Shown here piece by piece: positions 1 to 6,956 of a DNA stretch of 41,508 bases; the stretch's first letter is position 1, and each line of letters opens with the position of its first letter. The stretch comes from a virus, in IMG/VR virus record IMGVR_UViG_3300027754_000192, positions 1-41,508 of that record; one strand, 5' to 3'. A program made the translations under genes and the position numbers. Below the pieces are notes generated by a model. That model did no database searches. It saw nothing but the letters and a program-made list of their open reading frames with translations, and was not told the origin of the DNA.

Positions 1-15
1 CCGACCGTGATCCAA

Positions 16-40
16 CCGACCCCCCCTCGCGGGGGGTCGG
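16..40 (+). promoter_or_regulatory. Leader hairpin of the repeated intergenic module
   Basis: A CCGA plus C-run arm pairs with a G-run plus TCGG arm over about 10 bp, with a TCGC loop. No T tract follows, so it is not a typical intrinsic terminator. The flanks GATCCAAC and CTGATCTCGTCCGTTC match other copies of the module upstream of genes in 37829-41473. Confidence 0.7.
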
Positions 41-58
41 CTGATCTCGTCCGTTCAC

Positions 59-79
59 TTGTCAAGCAATCGCTGACAA
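59..79. promoter_or_regulatory. Operator-like inverted repeat TTGTCA-N9-TGACAA
   Basis: Perfect 6-bp arms at 59-64 and 74-79 are separated by nine bases, between the leader hairpin and the ribosome-binding site of the gene at 110. The other leader modules lack this insertion. TGACAA also occurs in the divergent control region at 37653-37658. A regulator site is an inference; such short arms can arise by chance. Confidence 0.3.
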
Positions 80-109
80 CTCTCACCCGATCTCGAAAGG
101 ATCACCGCC

Positions 110-598
110 ATGAAAGTCACTATTCTCGTACCGAACCACGCGCGGCTCTCCGCGCAGGTGCATGAATTGCACCGCTCCATTACGGAGATTCACGAGGACC
201 AGCGCCCAGTCACTGGGAGCCACCTCGCGATTCTGCAAACGCGGGTCGCCCTTCTCCGCCAGATTGAGGCGGTCCATGATTCATGGACAGGGCAATGGGA
301 AGCGCGGCTCGCGCAGGCGGCAGCGCGTGTCGACGACAGTGCCACCCGCACGGACGAAATTGAGACCTTGATCGCCTCGATGCGGAACCCTGCAAATTGG
401 ACCACCCTGACCGCGAGCAGCGCAACCATCGCGCTCTCCGCGCTCAGGCAGTACGGGGTCAGTCGCGGCGAAATGCATCAATTCGTCTTTGAAAATGACG
501 GGTCGATCGACGCTTGGGGTTGGGATCCCGACTGTGACTCTGAGTCGGAAATGACTTGGCGGGTGCGGATCCGCATCGCGAAGGGAGGTGCGGCATGA
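110..598 (+). CDS. Unrecognised phage protein, 162 aa
   Basis: I do not recognise this family. The 162-residue product is Gln/Arg/Ala-rich with a probable helical or coiled-coil middle (about 15-95). The C-terminal part (about 125-155) is acidic and aromatic. There is no signal peptide or membrane segment. The ATG lies after CTCGAAAGGATCACC, the start-associated sequence shared by the short plus-strand genes. The stop overlaps the next start as ATGA, implying translational coupling to the small membrane protein at 595. It belongs to the array of short accessory genes that runs through the contig junction. Confidence 0.75.
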   Translation: MKVTILVPNHARLSAQVHELHRSITEIHEDQRPVTGSHLAILQTRVALLRQIEAVHDSWTGQWEARLAQAAARVDDSATRTDEIETLIASMRNPANWTTLTASSATIALSALRQYGVSRGEMHQFVFENDGSIDAWGWDPDCDSESEMTWRVRIRIAKGGAA

Positions 599-690
599 AA
601 CGGCAGACCGACCCCACTCTCCTCGATCTCATCGGAGGGGCGATCACAATGATCGCCCTATTCATCGTCCTTCTGTTCATCGCAATCTAA
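595..690 (+). CDS. Small single-span membrane protein, 31 aa
   Basis: A 31-codon gene begins inside the previous stop (ATGA) and has a good ribosome-binding site, AAGGGAGGTG. The polar N terminus MKRQTDPTLLD is followed by LIGGAITMIALFIVLLFIAI, which is long enough for one membrane helix ending at the C terminus. Function is unknown; tiny phage membrane proteins can be holin-like or modulate host membrane enzymes. The coupling and ribosome-binding site make it likely real. Confidence 0.6.
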   Translation: MKRQTDPTLLDLIGGAITMIALFIVLLFIAI

Positions 691-739
691 CACTCTGTCA
701 CTTGTCTCAGTTGCAATCAGTTGCTACGCTCTACTAGCC

Positions 740-759
740 GCAGGGGAATTACCCCCTGC
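740..759 (+). promoter_or_regulatory. Leader hairpin upstream of the DUF932 gene
   Basis: GCAGGGG (740-746) pairs with CCCCTGC (753-759) around a six-base loop. It is followed by CCTCGAAAGGG, the start-associated sequence of the next gene. The 95-base gap at 691-785 contains nothing else I recognise except the repeated word CAGTTGC. It is a diverged version of the hairpin plus GAAAGG leader module. Confidence 0.5.
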
Positions 760-785
760 CGCCTACCTCGAAAGGGTATTCAGTC

Positions 786-1790
786 ATGGCTCACGAAATT
801 CGCTCGAATGATCAAGTCGTCCTCGCTCGCACCTCCGCATGGCACGGGTTGGGGGTGGTCGTCGCCGACCAGTTCTCCCCCGCTGAGGCGCTTCGCCTTG
901 GCAAACTCGACTGGACTGTCGAGGAGTCGACCGCACTCACCGCCACCTTTGTCGAGGTCGACGGTGGCGCCACGCGGAATGTTGTGGAGACGCACAAGAC
1001 GCTGCGTCGATCCGATGACAAGTCGGTCCTCGCCACCGTTGGCGCGGGGTACACGGTGGTCCAGAACTCGACGCTGGCGGACATCGCCGCCGCGTTCAAC
1101 TCGACGGGGCAAGTCAAGTGCGAGACGGCAGGCTCCCTGTTCGGGGGCTGCAAACTCTGGTTCCTGCTCGCAGGCGAGACGGTCGATGTCGGCAAGCGCG
1201 GCGACCTCGTCAACCGCTATGTGATGCTTCACAACGCGCACGATGGGACTGCCTCTCTGGGAGGCGACATCGTGACGGAGCGGGTCGTGTGCAACAACAC
1301 CTTTATGGGCGCGCTCGCGGAGAGCGCTCGCAAGGGTGGATCGTTCTTCCGATTCCGCCACACCAAGGGTGTGACAATCCGTGTTGAGGACGCGAAGGAT
1401 GCGCTCAAGGCGTATTCAGCGCAGGCTGCGAAGGACGACAGCGCCATGCAGGCGCTCGCGTCCAAGCGCATGACGATGGCTGAGATTCAGTCTCTCTGGA
1501 CTGAGGTCTTGATCGCAATGGACGGACCGATCTCCCTGAACCCCAAGACGGAGCAGGAGTCGACCCGCCGCGCCAAGGCGATCGAGGAGTACGCGGAGAT
1601 GTCTCGCGTGTTCGACAGTGAGTCGCGCCTCTTCGGCGCCACGGCTTGGGTCGCAGCCAACGCTGCAACCCACCTGATTCAGCACTCTCGCGGTCGCCTC
1701 AAGGGTGACGCGCGAGTCAGCGCCGACCTGTTCGGCTCCTACGCCGACGACAAGCGCATCGTGATGCGCGCAGCGTTGGCGACAATCTAA
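786..1790 (+). CDS. DUF932 phage/plasmid-like protein (TIGR03299 type)
   Basis: The 334-residue product matches the DUF932 phage/plasmid-like family as I know it. Signs are the N-terminal SAWHGLG stretch (about 17-23), the central GAGYTVVQN segment (about 86-94), RYVMLHNAHDG (about 143-153) and VVCNNTF (about 167-173), followed by a helical C-terminal half. These proteins are common in phages and plasmids, often near recombination genes. Their biochemical role is not established, so I assign none. Length is close to the usual 300-400 residues. The ATG follows CGAAAGGG with a leader hairpin upstream, and an intrinsic terminator follows the stop. Confidence 0.85.
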   Translation: MAHEIRSNDQVVLARTSAWHGLGVVVADQFSPAEALRLGKLDWTVEESTALTATFVEVDGGATRNVVETHKTLRRSDDKSVLATVGAGYTVVQNSTLADIAAAFNSTGQVKCETAGSLFGGCKLWFLLAGETVDVGKRGDLVNRYVMLHNAHDGTASLGGDIVTERVVCNNTFMGALAESARKGGSFFRFRHTKGVTIRVEDAKDALKAYSAQAAKDDSAMQALASKRMTMAEIQSLWTEVLIAMDGPISLNPKTEQESTRRAKAIEEYAEMSRVFDSESRLFGATAWVAANAATHLIQHSRGRLKGDARVSADLFGSYADDKRIVMRAALATI

Positions 1791-1804
1791 CACCGCAAGA
1801 GCAG

Positions 1805-1830
1805 GGGGGGCATCCGCGTGGATGCCCCCC
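1805..1830 (+). terminator. Intrinsic terminator after the DUF932 gene
   Basis: An 11-bp perfect stem pairs GGGGGGCATCC with GGATGCCCCCC around a GCGT loop and is followed by TTGTTCATTT. It separates the short-gene array from the recombination genes downstream. Confidence 0.8.
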
Positions 1831-1856
1831 TTGTTCATTTACACAAAGGAATTGCA

Positions 1857-2045
1857 ATGCCAGACAACTCTCCCGACTCCCGATGCACCAGTATCTCGCT
1901 ACGGCGCGACACGAAGGCAACGCTCGACGCGCTGGCGGTCGCAGGGCGCCGCAGCCGAACGGCAACGGTGGAACTGCTCATCGACGCCTACCTGCGCGAC
2001 AACCCCACCATTGCAGGTGTGGTCGAGAGCGCTCTGAAGCACTGA
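1857..2045 (+). CDS. Ribbon-helix-helix DNA-binding protein (CopG/Arc-like), 62 aa
   Basis: The 62-residue protein has the ribbon-helix-helix pattern: a short beta segment TSISLRRDTKATLDAL (about 10-25), then a helix-turn-helix-like stretch with SRTATVELLIDAYL (about 31-45). Dimers of such proteins bind operators through the beta ribbon. I chose the ATG at 1857 because AAAGGA lies seven bases upstream; an in-frame ATG at 1818 falls inside the terminator. It is the first gene after the terminator and may regulate the recombination genes or the divergent promoters, which is inference. Confidence 0.75.
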   Translation: MPDNSPDSRCTSISLRRDTKATLDALAVAGRRSRTATVELLIDAYLRDNPTIAGVVESALKH

Positions 2046-2053
2046 AAAAAATA

Positions 2054-2080
2054 GGCGCGATCAGATGGTCTGAACGCGCC
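2054..2080 (+). promoter_or_regulatory. Long hairpin upstream of the recE-like gene
   Basis: GGCGCG-A-TCAGA pairs with TCTGA-A-CGCGCC around a TGG loop, giving 11 bp with a single symmetrical A-A mismatch. It follows AAAAAAATA on the plus strand, so it could act as a terminator mainly in the antisense direction. It precedes a GAAAGGAACAC sequence and an eight-codon mini-ORF (2082-2108, MKGTHEEL) ending one base before the recE-like start. Confidence 0.55.
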
Positions 2081-2109
2081 CATGAAAGGAACACACGAGG
2101 AACTCTAGC

Positions 2110-2922
2110 ATGGAATCAGGAATCTACACACTCAAGGACGCGGAATACTTTGCGCTCGACATCCCGTCGAGCAGCACCACCAAGGTCTTCCTGACAAGGA
2201 CCAACGCTCACGCTGCTCACGAGCGTGAGAACCCCACCGACAGCGATGCATTCACACTGGGCGCGCTAGTTCACGCCCTCGTGCTGACGCCGCACACGGT
2301 CGACACCGACTTCATTCGTGTCGGGAAGGTCGATCGGCGCACGACCGCAGGGAAAGCCGAATGGGAGTCGGCGGTCAAGCGCGCAGCGCTGGCAAGCGCT
2401 CGCATCGTCAGCGACGACCAGTTCACGCTGGCGAGCGCGATGGCGAGCGCCGTGATGACCTTCCCCGCATGGGTCAGGTTGTCTGAGATGATCAGCCACC
2501 GCGAGGTTGCCATCATTGGCAACATTGGCGGAACGCCTAGCAAGTCGAAGGTGGACGGCGCAAGCGACGACTTCACTATCATCGTCGACCTGAAGACCTG
2601 CCAGTCAGCCGCGCCGCGTGAGTTTGCGCGCGCCTGCGCCCAGTTCCAATACGCCTATCAGGCGGCGTTCTACCGCGCCGTAGCGGGGTCCATCGGCAAG
2701 ACGGTCAGGGATTTCGTGTTCGTCTGCGTGGAGAAGGAACCGCCGCATTGCGTTGCCGTGTATCGCCTCGCCGATCGAGCGATCGATGAGGCGGAGAAGT
2801 TGATCATCCCTGCCGTGCGCCGATGGGGACTCGTCAAGCAAGGTTCGACCGAAGGGTATCCGACATTCATTCAAGATCTCGACCTGCCCGAATGGGCTTA
2901 CGAAAAGAAGGAAACACCATGA
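2110..2922 (+). CDS. RecE/exonuclease VIII-like PD-(D/E)XK nuclease
   Basis: The 270-residue product resembles the phage PD-(D/E)XK nuclease domain of the exodeoxyribonuclease VIII (RecE) type. Visible elements are GALVHALVL with H55, E132 before the core, D149 in KVDG, the catalytic VDLKT with D160 and K162, and the QxxYxxQ-like [12 protein letters not shown] (178-189). It would resect double-stranded DNA to make single strands for the annealing protein encoded immediately downstream; the two genes overlap as ATGA. Its last residues KKETP are encoded by the ribosome-binding site of that gene. GAGGAAC precedes the ATG. Confidence 0.85.
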   Translation: MESGIYTLKDAEYFALDIPSSSTTKVFLTRTNAHAAHERENPTDSDAFTLGALVHALVLTPHTVDTDFIRVGKVDRRTTAGKAEWESAVKRAALASARIVSDDQFTLASAMASAVMTFPAWVRLSEMISHREVAIIGNIGGTPSKSKVDGASDDFTIIVDLKTCQSAAPREFARACAQFQYAYQAAFYRAVAGSIGKTVRDFVFVCVEKEPPHCVAVYRLADRAIDEAEKLIIPAVRRWGLVKQGSTEGYPTFIQDLDLPEWAYEKKETP

Positions 2923-3812
2923 GCGACAACTCAATCATTCTCGATCAGGAGCGTATCGACCTCATCGCACGGACCATCGCCAAGGGCGCCACGCCAGACG
3001 AACTGGCACTGTTCGCGCAGATCTGCCAGAGGACGGGTCTCGACCCATTCGCTCGACAGATCTTCGCAATCAAGCGCTGGGACGCGCGAGAGAAGAGGGA
3101 GGTGATGCAGACGCAGGTCAGCATCGACGGCGCGCGACTGGTCGCGCAGCGGAGCGGTGAATACGCAGGACAAGACGGTCCGTTCTGGTGCGGGACAGAC
3201 GGAGTTTGGCGGGATGTGTGGCTGAGCGCCACGCCGCCAACGGCTGCACGGGTCGGCGTGTTGCGTCGAGGCTTTGCCGCGCCGCTGTACGCGGTCGCCC
3301 TGTGGGCGGAGTATGCCCAGAAGAACAGGGACGGAGACGCCACGCCGATGTGGGCGCGCATGCCGACCGTGATGCTGGCGAAGTGCGCGGAAGCCTTGGC
3401 GCTTCGCAAAGCGTTCCCCGCCGAACTCAGCGGGGTCTACACGCCAGAGGAGATGGCGCAGGCTGACAGCCCAGAGCCTCGCGCTGCCTCTCTGGCGCCT
3501 CTCAGTGATCGGGCGAGGGCATTGAACGCCGCTGTCGTCGAGCGCCCCACGCAGGCGCTGCCTGCTCCTGTTGAGGAGCCGAACGAAGACCACCACACCT
3601 TCTATGTCGAGTCGATCGAGTCGACCAAGAACGCAGCGGGTGCGACAGTCTGGAAGATCACCAGCACGAGCGGCAAGACTTATGCCTGCCTCGATCAGAT
3701 GATCATCGAGGACATCGGTATCGCCAAGGCTGCGGATCGCGCCATCACGGCGGAGGTGCAGAAGCGCGGCAAGAATCTGGTCATCCTCTCAGTGGAGGGC
3801 GTGACCGAATGA
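2919..3812 (+). CDS. bet: Phage recombination protein Bet (RecT family), single-strand annealing protein
   Basis: The 297-residue protein shows the Bet/RecT signature: [13 protein letters not shown] (41-53), the [19 protein letters not shown] region (66-84), and the C-terminal core [16 protein letters not shown]. It anneals complementary single strands made by the adjacent RecE-like nuclease. After a Pro/Ala linker near 195-225 there is an extra domain of about 70 residues (FYVESIES... to the end) that looks beta-rich and OB-like; many Bet proteins stop before this. The start at 2919 overlaps the preceding stop (ATGA) and follows AAGGAAACACC. Confidence 0.9.
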   Translation: MSDNSIILDQERIDLIARTIAKGATPDELALFAQICQRTGLDPFARQIFAIKRWDAREKREVMQTQVSIDGARLVAQRSGEYAGQDGPFWCGTDGVWRDVWLSATPPTAARVGVLRRGFAAPLYAVALWAEYAQKNRDGDATPMWARMPTVMLAKCAEALALRKAFPAELSGVYTPEEMAQADSPEPRAASLAPLSDRARALNAAVVERPTQALPAPVEEPNEDHHTFYVESIESTKNAAGATVWKITSTSGKTYACLDQMIIEDIGIAKAADRAITAEVQKRGKNLVILSVEGVTE

Positions 3813-4132
3813 ACGAACCAGATCTATTCGATCTGGCTAAAGCGGAGCGCCTGCGCGATCGAGGGATCGCGCAGGCGTCTTCGTCTAGGACAGATCTACT
3901 GGCGGAAGCAAAGCACATCGCAGTCGCGCTCTCTTGGTCAAAGAACGAAGTCACTTCAGACGATGTCGCTCGTGAGATGGCGCGTCGAGGACTTCACTAC
4001 TCTGAACTGGGACCAGCCGCAGGCGCCATCTTTCGGCGCGGTTGGGAGTGGACGGGTCGCATGGTGAATTCGCATAGGGTTGCGAATCATGCGGCTGCGT
4101 TGAAGGTATGGCGACGAAAGGAAACACCATGA
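3809..4132 (+). CDS. Small conserved phage protein with probable winged-helix-like fold, 107 aa
   Basis: I recognise only a pattern often seen next to phage recombination genes: a helical N-terminal half, [14 protein letters not shown] (about 49-62), [19 protein letters not shown] (about 67-85) and a conserved [16 protein letters not shown] ending. This is reminiscent of small winged-helix proteins, but no function can be assigned. The start overlaps the bet stop (ATGA). Its last residues, KETP, are encoded by the start-associated sequence of the next gene, CGAAAGGAAACACC. Confidence 0.65.
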   Translation: MNEPDLFDLAKAERLRDRGIAQASSSRTDLLAEAKHIAVALSWSKNEVTSDDVAREMARRGLHYSELGPAAGAIFRRGWEWTGRMVNSHRVANHAAALKVWRRKETP

Positions 4133-4245
4133 AAGACATCATCAGCGTAGTGCTCGCTGCAATCACCCTCGCGTGTTGCATGTTCACTCTGTACACGCTT
4201 CTCGCACCACTCATTAAAGAGGAGGAAAAGAATGACGAATCCTGA
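4129..4245 (+). CDS. Small single-span membrane protein, 38 aa
   Basis: A 38-codon gene starts at the ATGA overlap with the preceding stop and has an excellent start-associated sequence (GAAAGGAAACACC). The N-terminal two thirds, roughly IISVVLAAITLACCMFTLYT, form one hydrophobic helix followed by a charged tail KEEEKNDES. It overlaps the next gene by 14 bases, and its 3' end carries that gene's GAGGAGG ribosome-binding site. Function is unknown. Confidence 0.6.
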   Translation: MKDIISVVLAAITLACCMFTLYTLLAPLIKEEEKNDES

Positions 4246-4621
4246 CATCGTCGAAGTTATCAAAGCGCGTCTTGAGGGATGTCGCTGCCACCGATTTTCT
4301 ACTGGCAATCGGTGCGGCGGATGCGAGCATGACGCTCGCTGCCTCGCCGAAATCGAGCGGATGCGCGAGGAAAACGAAGAGTGGAAGATTGAAGCAGATA
4401 GACTGGCTGACATGTTGGAAAATGAAGACAAGTTGATCCAACAGCGCGAACAGTTTCGGCGCGAGCGCGACGAGGCGCGGCGGCTTGCTTGCAGAGGACT
4501 GGCTCTCGAAACCTACCACGCTGCACAATTTATAGGAGCACCGTGCGCACTCACCGCCGACGAGATTGCGCTTGAGCGCGGCTGGGACTGTTTCAAGGAG
4601 AGAGCGGAGGTTGGCGCGTGA
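4232..4621 (+). CDS. Cys-rich coiled-coil phage protein, 129 aa
   Basis: This family is not recognised. The N terminus has four closely spaced cysteines (CRCH, CGGC) plus a fifth near residue 37, suggesting metal binding. A Glu/Arg-rich predicted coiled coil follows (about 40-85). The C-terminal quarter contains ADEIALERGWDCFKER. GAGGAGGAAAAGA precedes the ATG, and the stop overlaps the next start (GTGA/ATGA style). Confidence 0.6.
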   Translation: MTNPDIVEVIKARLEGCRCHRFSTGNRCGGCEHDARCLAEIERMREENEEWKIEADRLADMLENEDKLIQQREQFRRERDEARRLACRGLALETYHAAQFIGAPCALTADEIALERGWDCFKERAEVGA

Positions 4622-5235
4622 AATTTCTCATTGACGCAAATCGAAATCATGTTTCGGAACTCATGCTCCAGTACCCAACTTTGGTGCGCGGACAACTGCT
4701 GACTCCCCTAACGCGATTCACGAACGCAGAGGAGGGGGATTTTGCAATTGACAATGGAGCGTTTAGCGGATTCCGACACAAGGATTTCTCCGCGTTGCTC
4801 GCTCGCGAAGAAAAAAATAAATCGCGATGCCTGTTCGTCGCGGTTCCTGATGTTGTCGGAGATGCCCGTAGGACGCTGGAGATTTTCAAGCATCGGCATG
4901 GGCTTATTCGCAACTGGTCGTTGGCTCTAGTTGCGCAGGACGGCATGGAAAATCTAGAGATCCCGTGGTCGGAAATTGAAGCGATCTTCGTCGGCGGCTG
5001 CGATCCGTGGAAGGACAGCAAATCCTCTCTCGACATTGTGCGAACGGCGAAAACGCTTGGCAAATTTGTTCATGTTGGGCGCGTAAACACATTTAAAAGA
5101 TTTGATCGGTTCGCACAGATCGGCGCGGATACTTGCGATGGATCTGGCGTAGCGATTTATAGTGATGATAAGTTGGGGGAAATCCAACGAGCCATGCACA
5201 CGAACAAAGAAAAGAATCTGTGGGATACACCATGA
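4618..5235 (+). CDS. TGT/DpdA-like base-exchange transglycosylase (short phage form)
   Basis: The 205-residue protein aligns by eye with motifs of tRNA-guanine transglycosylases, in the right order. DNGAFSGF (45-52) corresponds to the DSGGF motif, VAVPDVVGD (74-82) to the base-binding Asp region, LVAQDGM (104-110) to the VQGG motif, IFVGGCDPW (123-131) to the GGLAVGE loop, VHVGRVNT (151-158) to VGKPED, and GADTCDGSG (169-177) to the strand carrying the nucleophilic Asp. It is about half the length of bacterial Tgt and lacks the C-terminal zinc site, as in small phage DpdA-type enzymes that put 7-deazaguanines into DNA. Substrate is inferred. No precursor-synthesis genes are seen. The gene looks more AT-rich than its neighbours. 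Confidence 0.65.
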   Translation: MKFLIDANRNHVSELMLQYPTLVRGQLLTPLTRFTNAEEGDFAIDNGAFSGFRHKDFSALLAREEKNKSRCLFVAVPDVVGDARRTLEIFKHRHGLIRNWSLALVAQDGMENLEIPWSEIEAIFVGGCDPWKDSKSSLDIVRTAKTLGKFVHVGRVNTFKRFDRFAQIGADTCDGSGVAIYSDDKLGEIQRAMHTNKEKNLWDTP

Positions 5236-5642
5236 ATACCAAGCGAAAGTGGATCACGACGACCTTCGAGGAAATTGCTCTCTGGGATGGTCTCGATTCG
5301 GCACTGGTCGGTGTCGTTACGCGGTGCGGAGAACGACATCCGATTGCAGTCTACGAACACAGCGCGCTCCTCAAGGCGCTGGCAAGGGAAATGTCGTTCG
5401 ACGACGCGGTCGAGTGGATCGATGTCAACATCAACGGCGCGTACATCGGTCCGCTCACACCATTCACGATGACGATGGCGCCTCGTACCTCGCGCAAGCA
5501 GACCAAGTCATCGAGCGTAATTGCGGAGGCGAACGAGATCGTCCGCCTGCGCAACGCCCTACAGAAGATTGCCGAAATGAGGGAGGAACCGTACTGCGCT
5601 GACTTTGCGCGGGACATCCTCGATCGACGGGAGGTTCCGTGA
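5232..5642 (+). CDS. Conserved phage protein of unknown function, 136 aa
   Basis: No function is recognised. The N-terminal half contains GLDSALVGVVTRCGERHPIA, acidic helices, and NINGAYIGPLTP, a pattern I associate with small phage proteins of unknown role. A Ser/Thr/Lys linker (about 82-93) leads to a helical C-terminal part. I chose ATG 5232 over an in-frame ATG three codons earlier because it overlaps the preceding stop as ATGA, the rule in this operon. Its own stop overlaps the next GTG start. Confidence 0.65.
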   Translation: MNTKRKWITTTFEEIALWDGLDSALVGVVTRCGERHPIAVYEHSALLKALAREMSFDDAVEWIDVNINGAYIGPLTPFTMTMAPRTSRKQTKSSSVIAEANEIVRLRNALQKIAEMREEPYCADFARDILDRREVP

Positions 5643-5935
5643 ACATCTTCAGCATCGTAGATTGCATCAACAAAGAATTTCCGTGCGAGAACTTCAGAGG
5701 ACCACTGCTTCGGCATCAGCGCACAATCATGGTCGGAGCCGCGTATGAACTACCGCGCGTCCGCCCCAGTAGTGTTGATGTCGCAGACGCAATCGGAATC
5801 TCTAGGATGCAGGTAAAGGAGCGCCTAAATAACTGGCACGAGATGGACTGGCGCGACCGTCATGGTTGGCTGCTCCTCATCAGCGAAAGGATGCGTCGTG
5901 AAACGAAGCCCGTGGATGCCCCTCTATGTCGATGA
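5639..5935 (+). CDS. Helix-turn-helix protein, 98 aa
   Basis: The product has an N-terminal helical region and a clear helix-turn-helix candidate, VDVADAIGISRMQVKERLNNW (about 47-67). The start is GTG, overlapping the previous stop, with GGGAGG upstream. The 3' end overlaps the DUF1376 gene by 38 bases. Lying just before a replication gene, it may be an origin-binding or loader-type accessory protein, but that is positional inference only. Confidence 0.55.
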   Translation: MNIFSIVDCINKEFPCENFRGPLLRHQRTIMVGAAYELPRVRPSSVDVADAIGISRMQVKERLNNWHEMDWRDRHGWLLLISERMRRETKPVDAPLCR

Positions 5936-6449
5936 CTGCCTTGCGTCATGCGCTGACCTCACAGCGGAGGAGTTCGGTGGTTACATGCGCCTGCTCATGT
6001 ACATCTGGTCTCGTGGACCCATCGAGGCTGACGAGGCTGTCGTGTGTCGAGTCGCTGGAGTTTCACCCAAGGTATGGCTGCGCATCTCCAAACGATTTGA
6101 CGCTTGTAAACGAGAGGACGGGACTAATGGGTGGAGCCAGCGCCGACTAGAGGCTGAGCGCCTCAAGCGTTGGGCAAAGAGCGAGGAAAGATCCGCCAGT
6201 GGTAAGCGCGGAGCAGCGTCGAGATGGAATGGCTCAGCCAATGGCTCAGCCAATAGCAAACCGATGGCATGCCACAACCACAACCAGATAAGTAAGTCCA
6301 ATGTGGTTTCCACGAGCGGCGAAACGCGGACAGCGCCCCCCTTTGAGGGGGGGGGCTTGCCGCGACTCATCATCAAGTCGGGCGACGAGACCGACGATGC
6401 GACCGAACGCAATCGAGCCTTCGTCAGAGCGCACAGGAGCAAACCGTGA
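5898..6449 (+). CDS. DUF1376 phage replication-associated protein
   Basis: The N-terminal 80 residues match DUF1376: PWMPLYVDDCLASCADLTAE, EFGGYMRLLMYIWSRGP and the EADEAVVCRVAGVSPKVW segment. The family is found in phage replication modules, where helicase loading is suspected but not proven. The GTG start at 5898 is favoured because GAAAGG lies seven bases upstream and the domain begins immediately. The C-terminal half is low-complexity: a tandem 12-bp repeat encodes NGSANGSA (6228-6251). A C6/G9 hairpin (6336-6355) lies in the coding sequence and is prone to length change. It overlaps rusA by 4 bases. Confidence 0.75.
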   Translation: MKRSPWMPLYVDDCLASCADLTAEEFGGYMRLLMYIWSRGPIEADEAVVCRVAGVSPKVWLRISKRFDACKREDGTNGWSQRRLEAERLKRWAKSEERSASGKRGAASRWNGSANGSANSKPMACHNHNQISKSNVVSTSGETRTAPPFEGGGLPRLIIKSGDETDDATERNRAFVRAHRSKP

Positions 6450-6907
6450 ACGCCGTACTGATTCCATATCCGCCGATAATCCTTTCGCCGAACTCTCGAA
6501 CCCACTACATGACCAAGCACAAGGCGGTGTCGGAGTACAGGAAACTCACGGCTTACCACGGGGCTGGCAAGGAATGCCTCCAGAATCCCGTCTGCGCCAT
6601 TGTTCCGCTCGTGACCACCCGCAGGCGCCGCGACATCGACAATGTCTTGGCGAGCCTCAAGGCGGCTCTGGACGGATTGACGGATGCGGGGTGGTGGAAG
6701 GACGACCACGACATTCGGGGCTACCACCTAGTGCCAGAGATATACAGCCCCAAGTTCGGAGACAAGAAGATCCTGATCGTCGCTTGTGAGCAGGAGCATG
6801 AACAGGAACTTGCCGTGAGGGTCAAGCGGTTCAGGGAACAGGTCGACATTGGATTGCCAGAGACGGCACTGGCAACCTACTTCGATCTGATCAGCCGACC
6901 AGTTTAA
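6446..6907 (+). CDS. rusA: RusA-type Holliday junction resolvase
   Basis: The 153-residue protein carries the RusA signature: LSPNSRTHYM near the N terminus, then RRRRDIDNVLASLKAALDGL and TDAGWWKDDHDI (59-90). These provide the acidic residues (D63/D65, D76, D80, D86/D87) of which three bind metal in the family. It would cleave four-way junctions made by the upstream annealing system before packaging. The last 45 residues extend past the usual 120-residue domain as a helical tail. It is the last plus-strand gene before the convergent terminator. Confidence 0.85.
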   Translation: MNAVLIPYPPIILSPNSRTHYMTKHKAVSEYRKLTAYHGAGKECLQNPVCAIVPLVTTRRRRDIDNVLASLKAALDGLTDAGWWKDDHDIRGYHLVPEIYSPKFGDKKILIVACEQEHEQELAVRVKRFREQVDIGLPETALATYFDLISRPV

Positions 6908-6911
6908 AAAA

Positions 6912-6935
6912 AGCCCCAGCCAATCGGCTGGGGCT
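6912..6935. terminator. Bidirectional intrinsic terminator between convergent operons
   Basis: AGCCCCAGCC pairs with GGCTGGGGCT over 10 bp around AATC. Read on the minus strand it is followed by TTTTTTT; on the plus strand by GTTTCATTTTT. It lies five bases after the rusA stop and ends both the plus-strand early operon and the minus-strand virion operon. Confidence 0.9.
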
Positions 6936-6956
6936 GTTTCATTTTTGACCCCTAAG

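Larger units (their letters stand above)
1..145. repeat. Left copy of the terminal direct repeat
   Basis: The first 145 bases recur at 41363-41508. The only difference is a C run of 7 here against 8 at the right end. The repeat covers one hairpin-leader module and the first 12 codons of the gene starting at 110. Because coding continues naturally through the junction, the simplest reading is a circular or circularly permuted genome whose contig ends overlap. A true short terminal repeat is possible but would have to contain a gene start. The C-run difference may be sequencing error or real slippage. Confidence 0.9.

Noticed and set aside
780-1361. 193-codon minus-strand frame opposite the DUF932 gene
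   Set aside because: Shadow of a well-recognised gene on the plus strand, without a leader or ribosome-binding site.
1818-2045. Longer 75-residue form of the ribbon-helix-helix protein
   Set aside because: Its start would lie inside the terminator stem; the ATG at 1857 has a proper ribosome-binding site and gives the normal family length.
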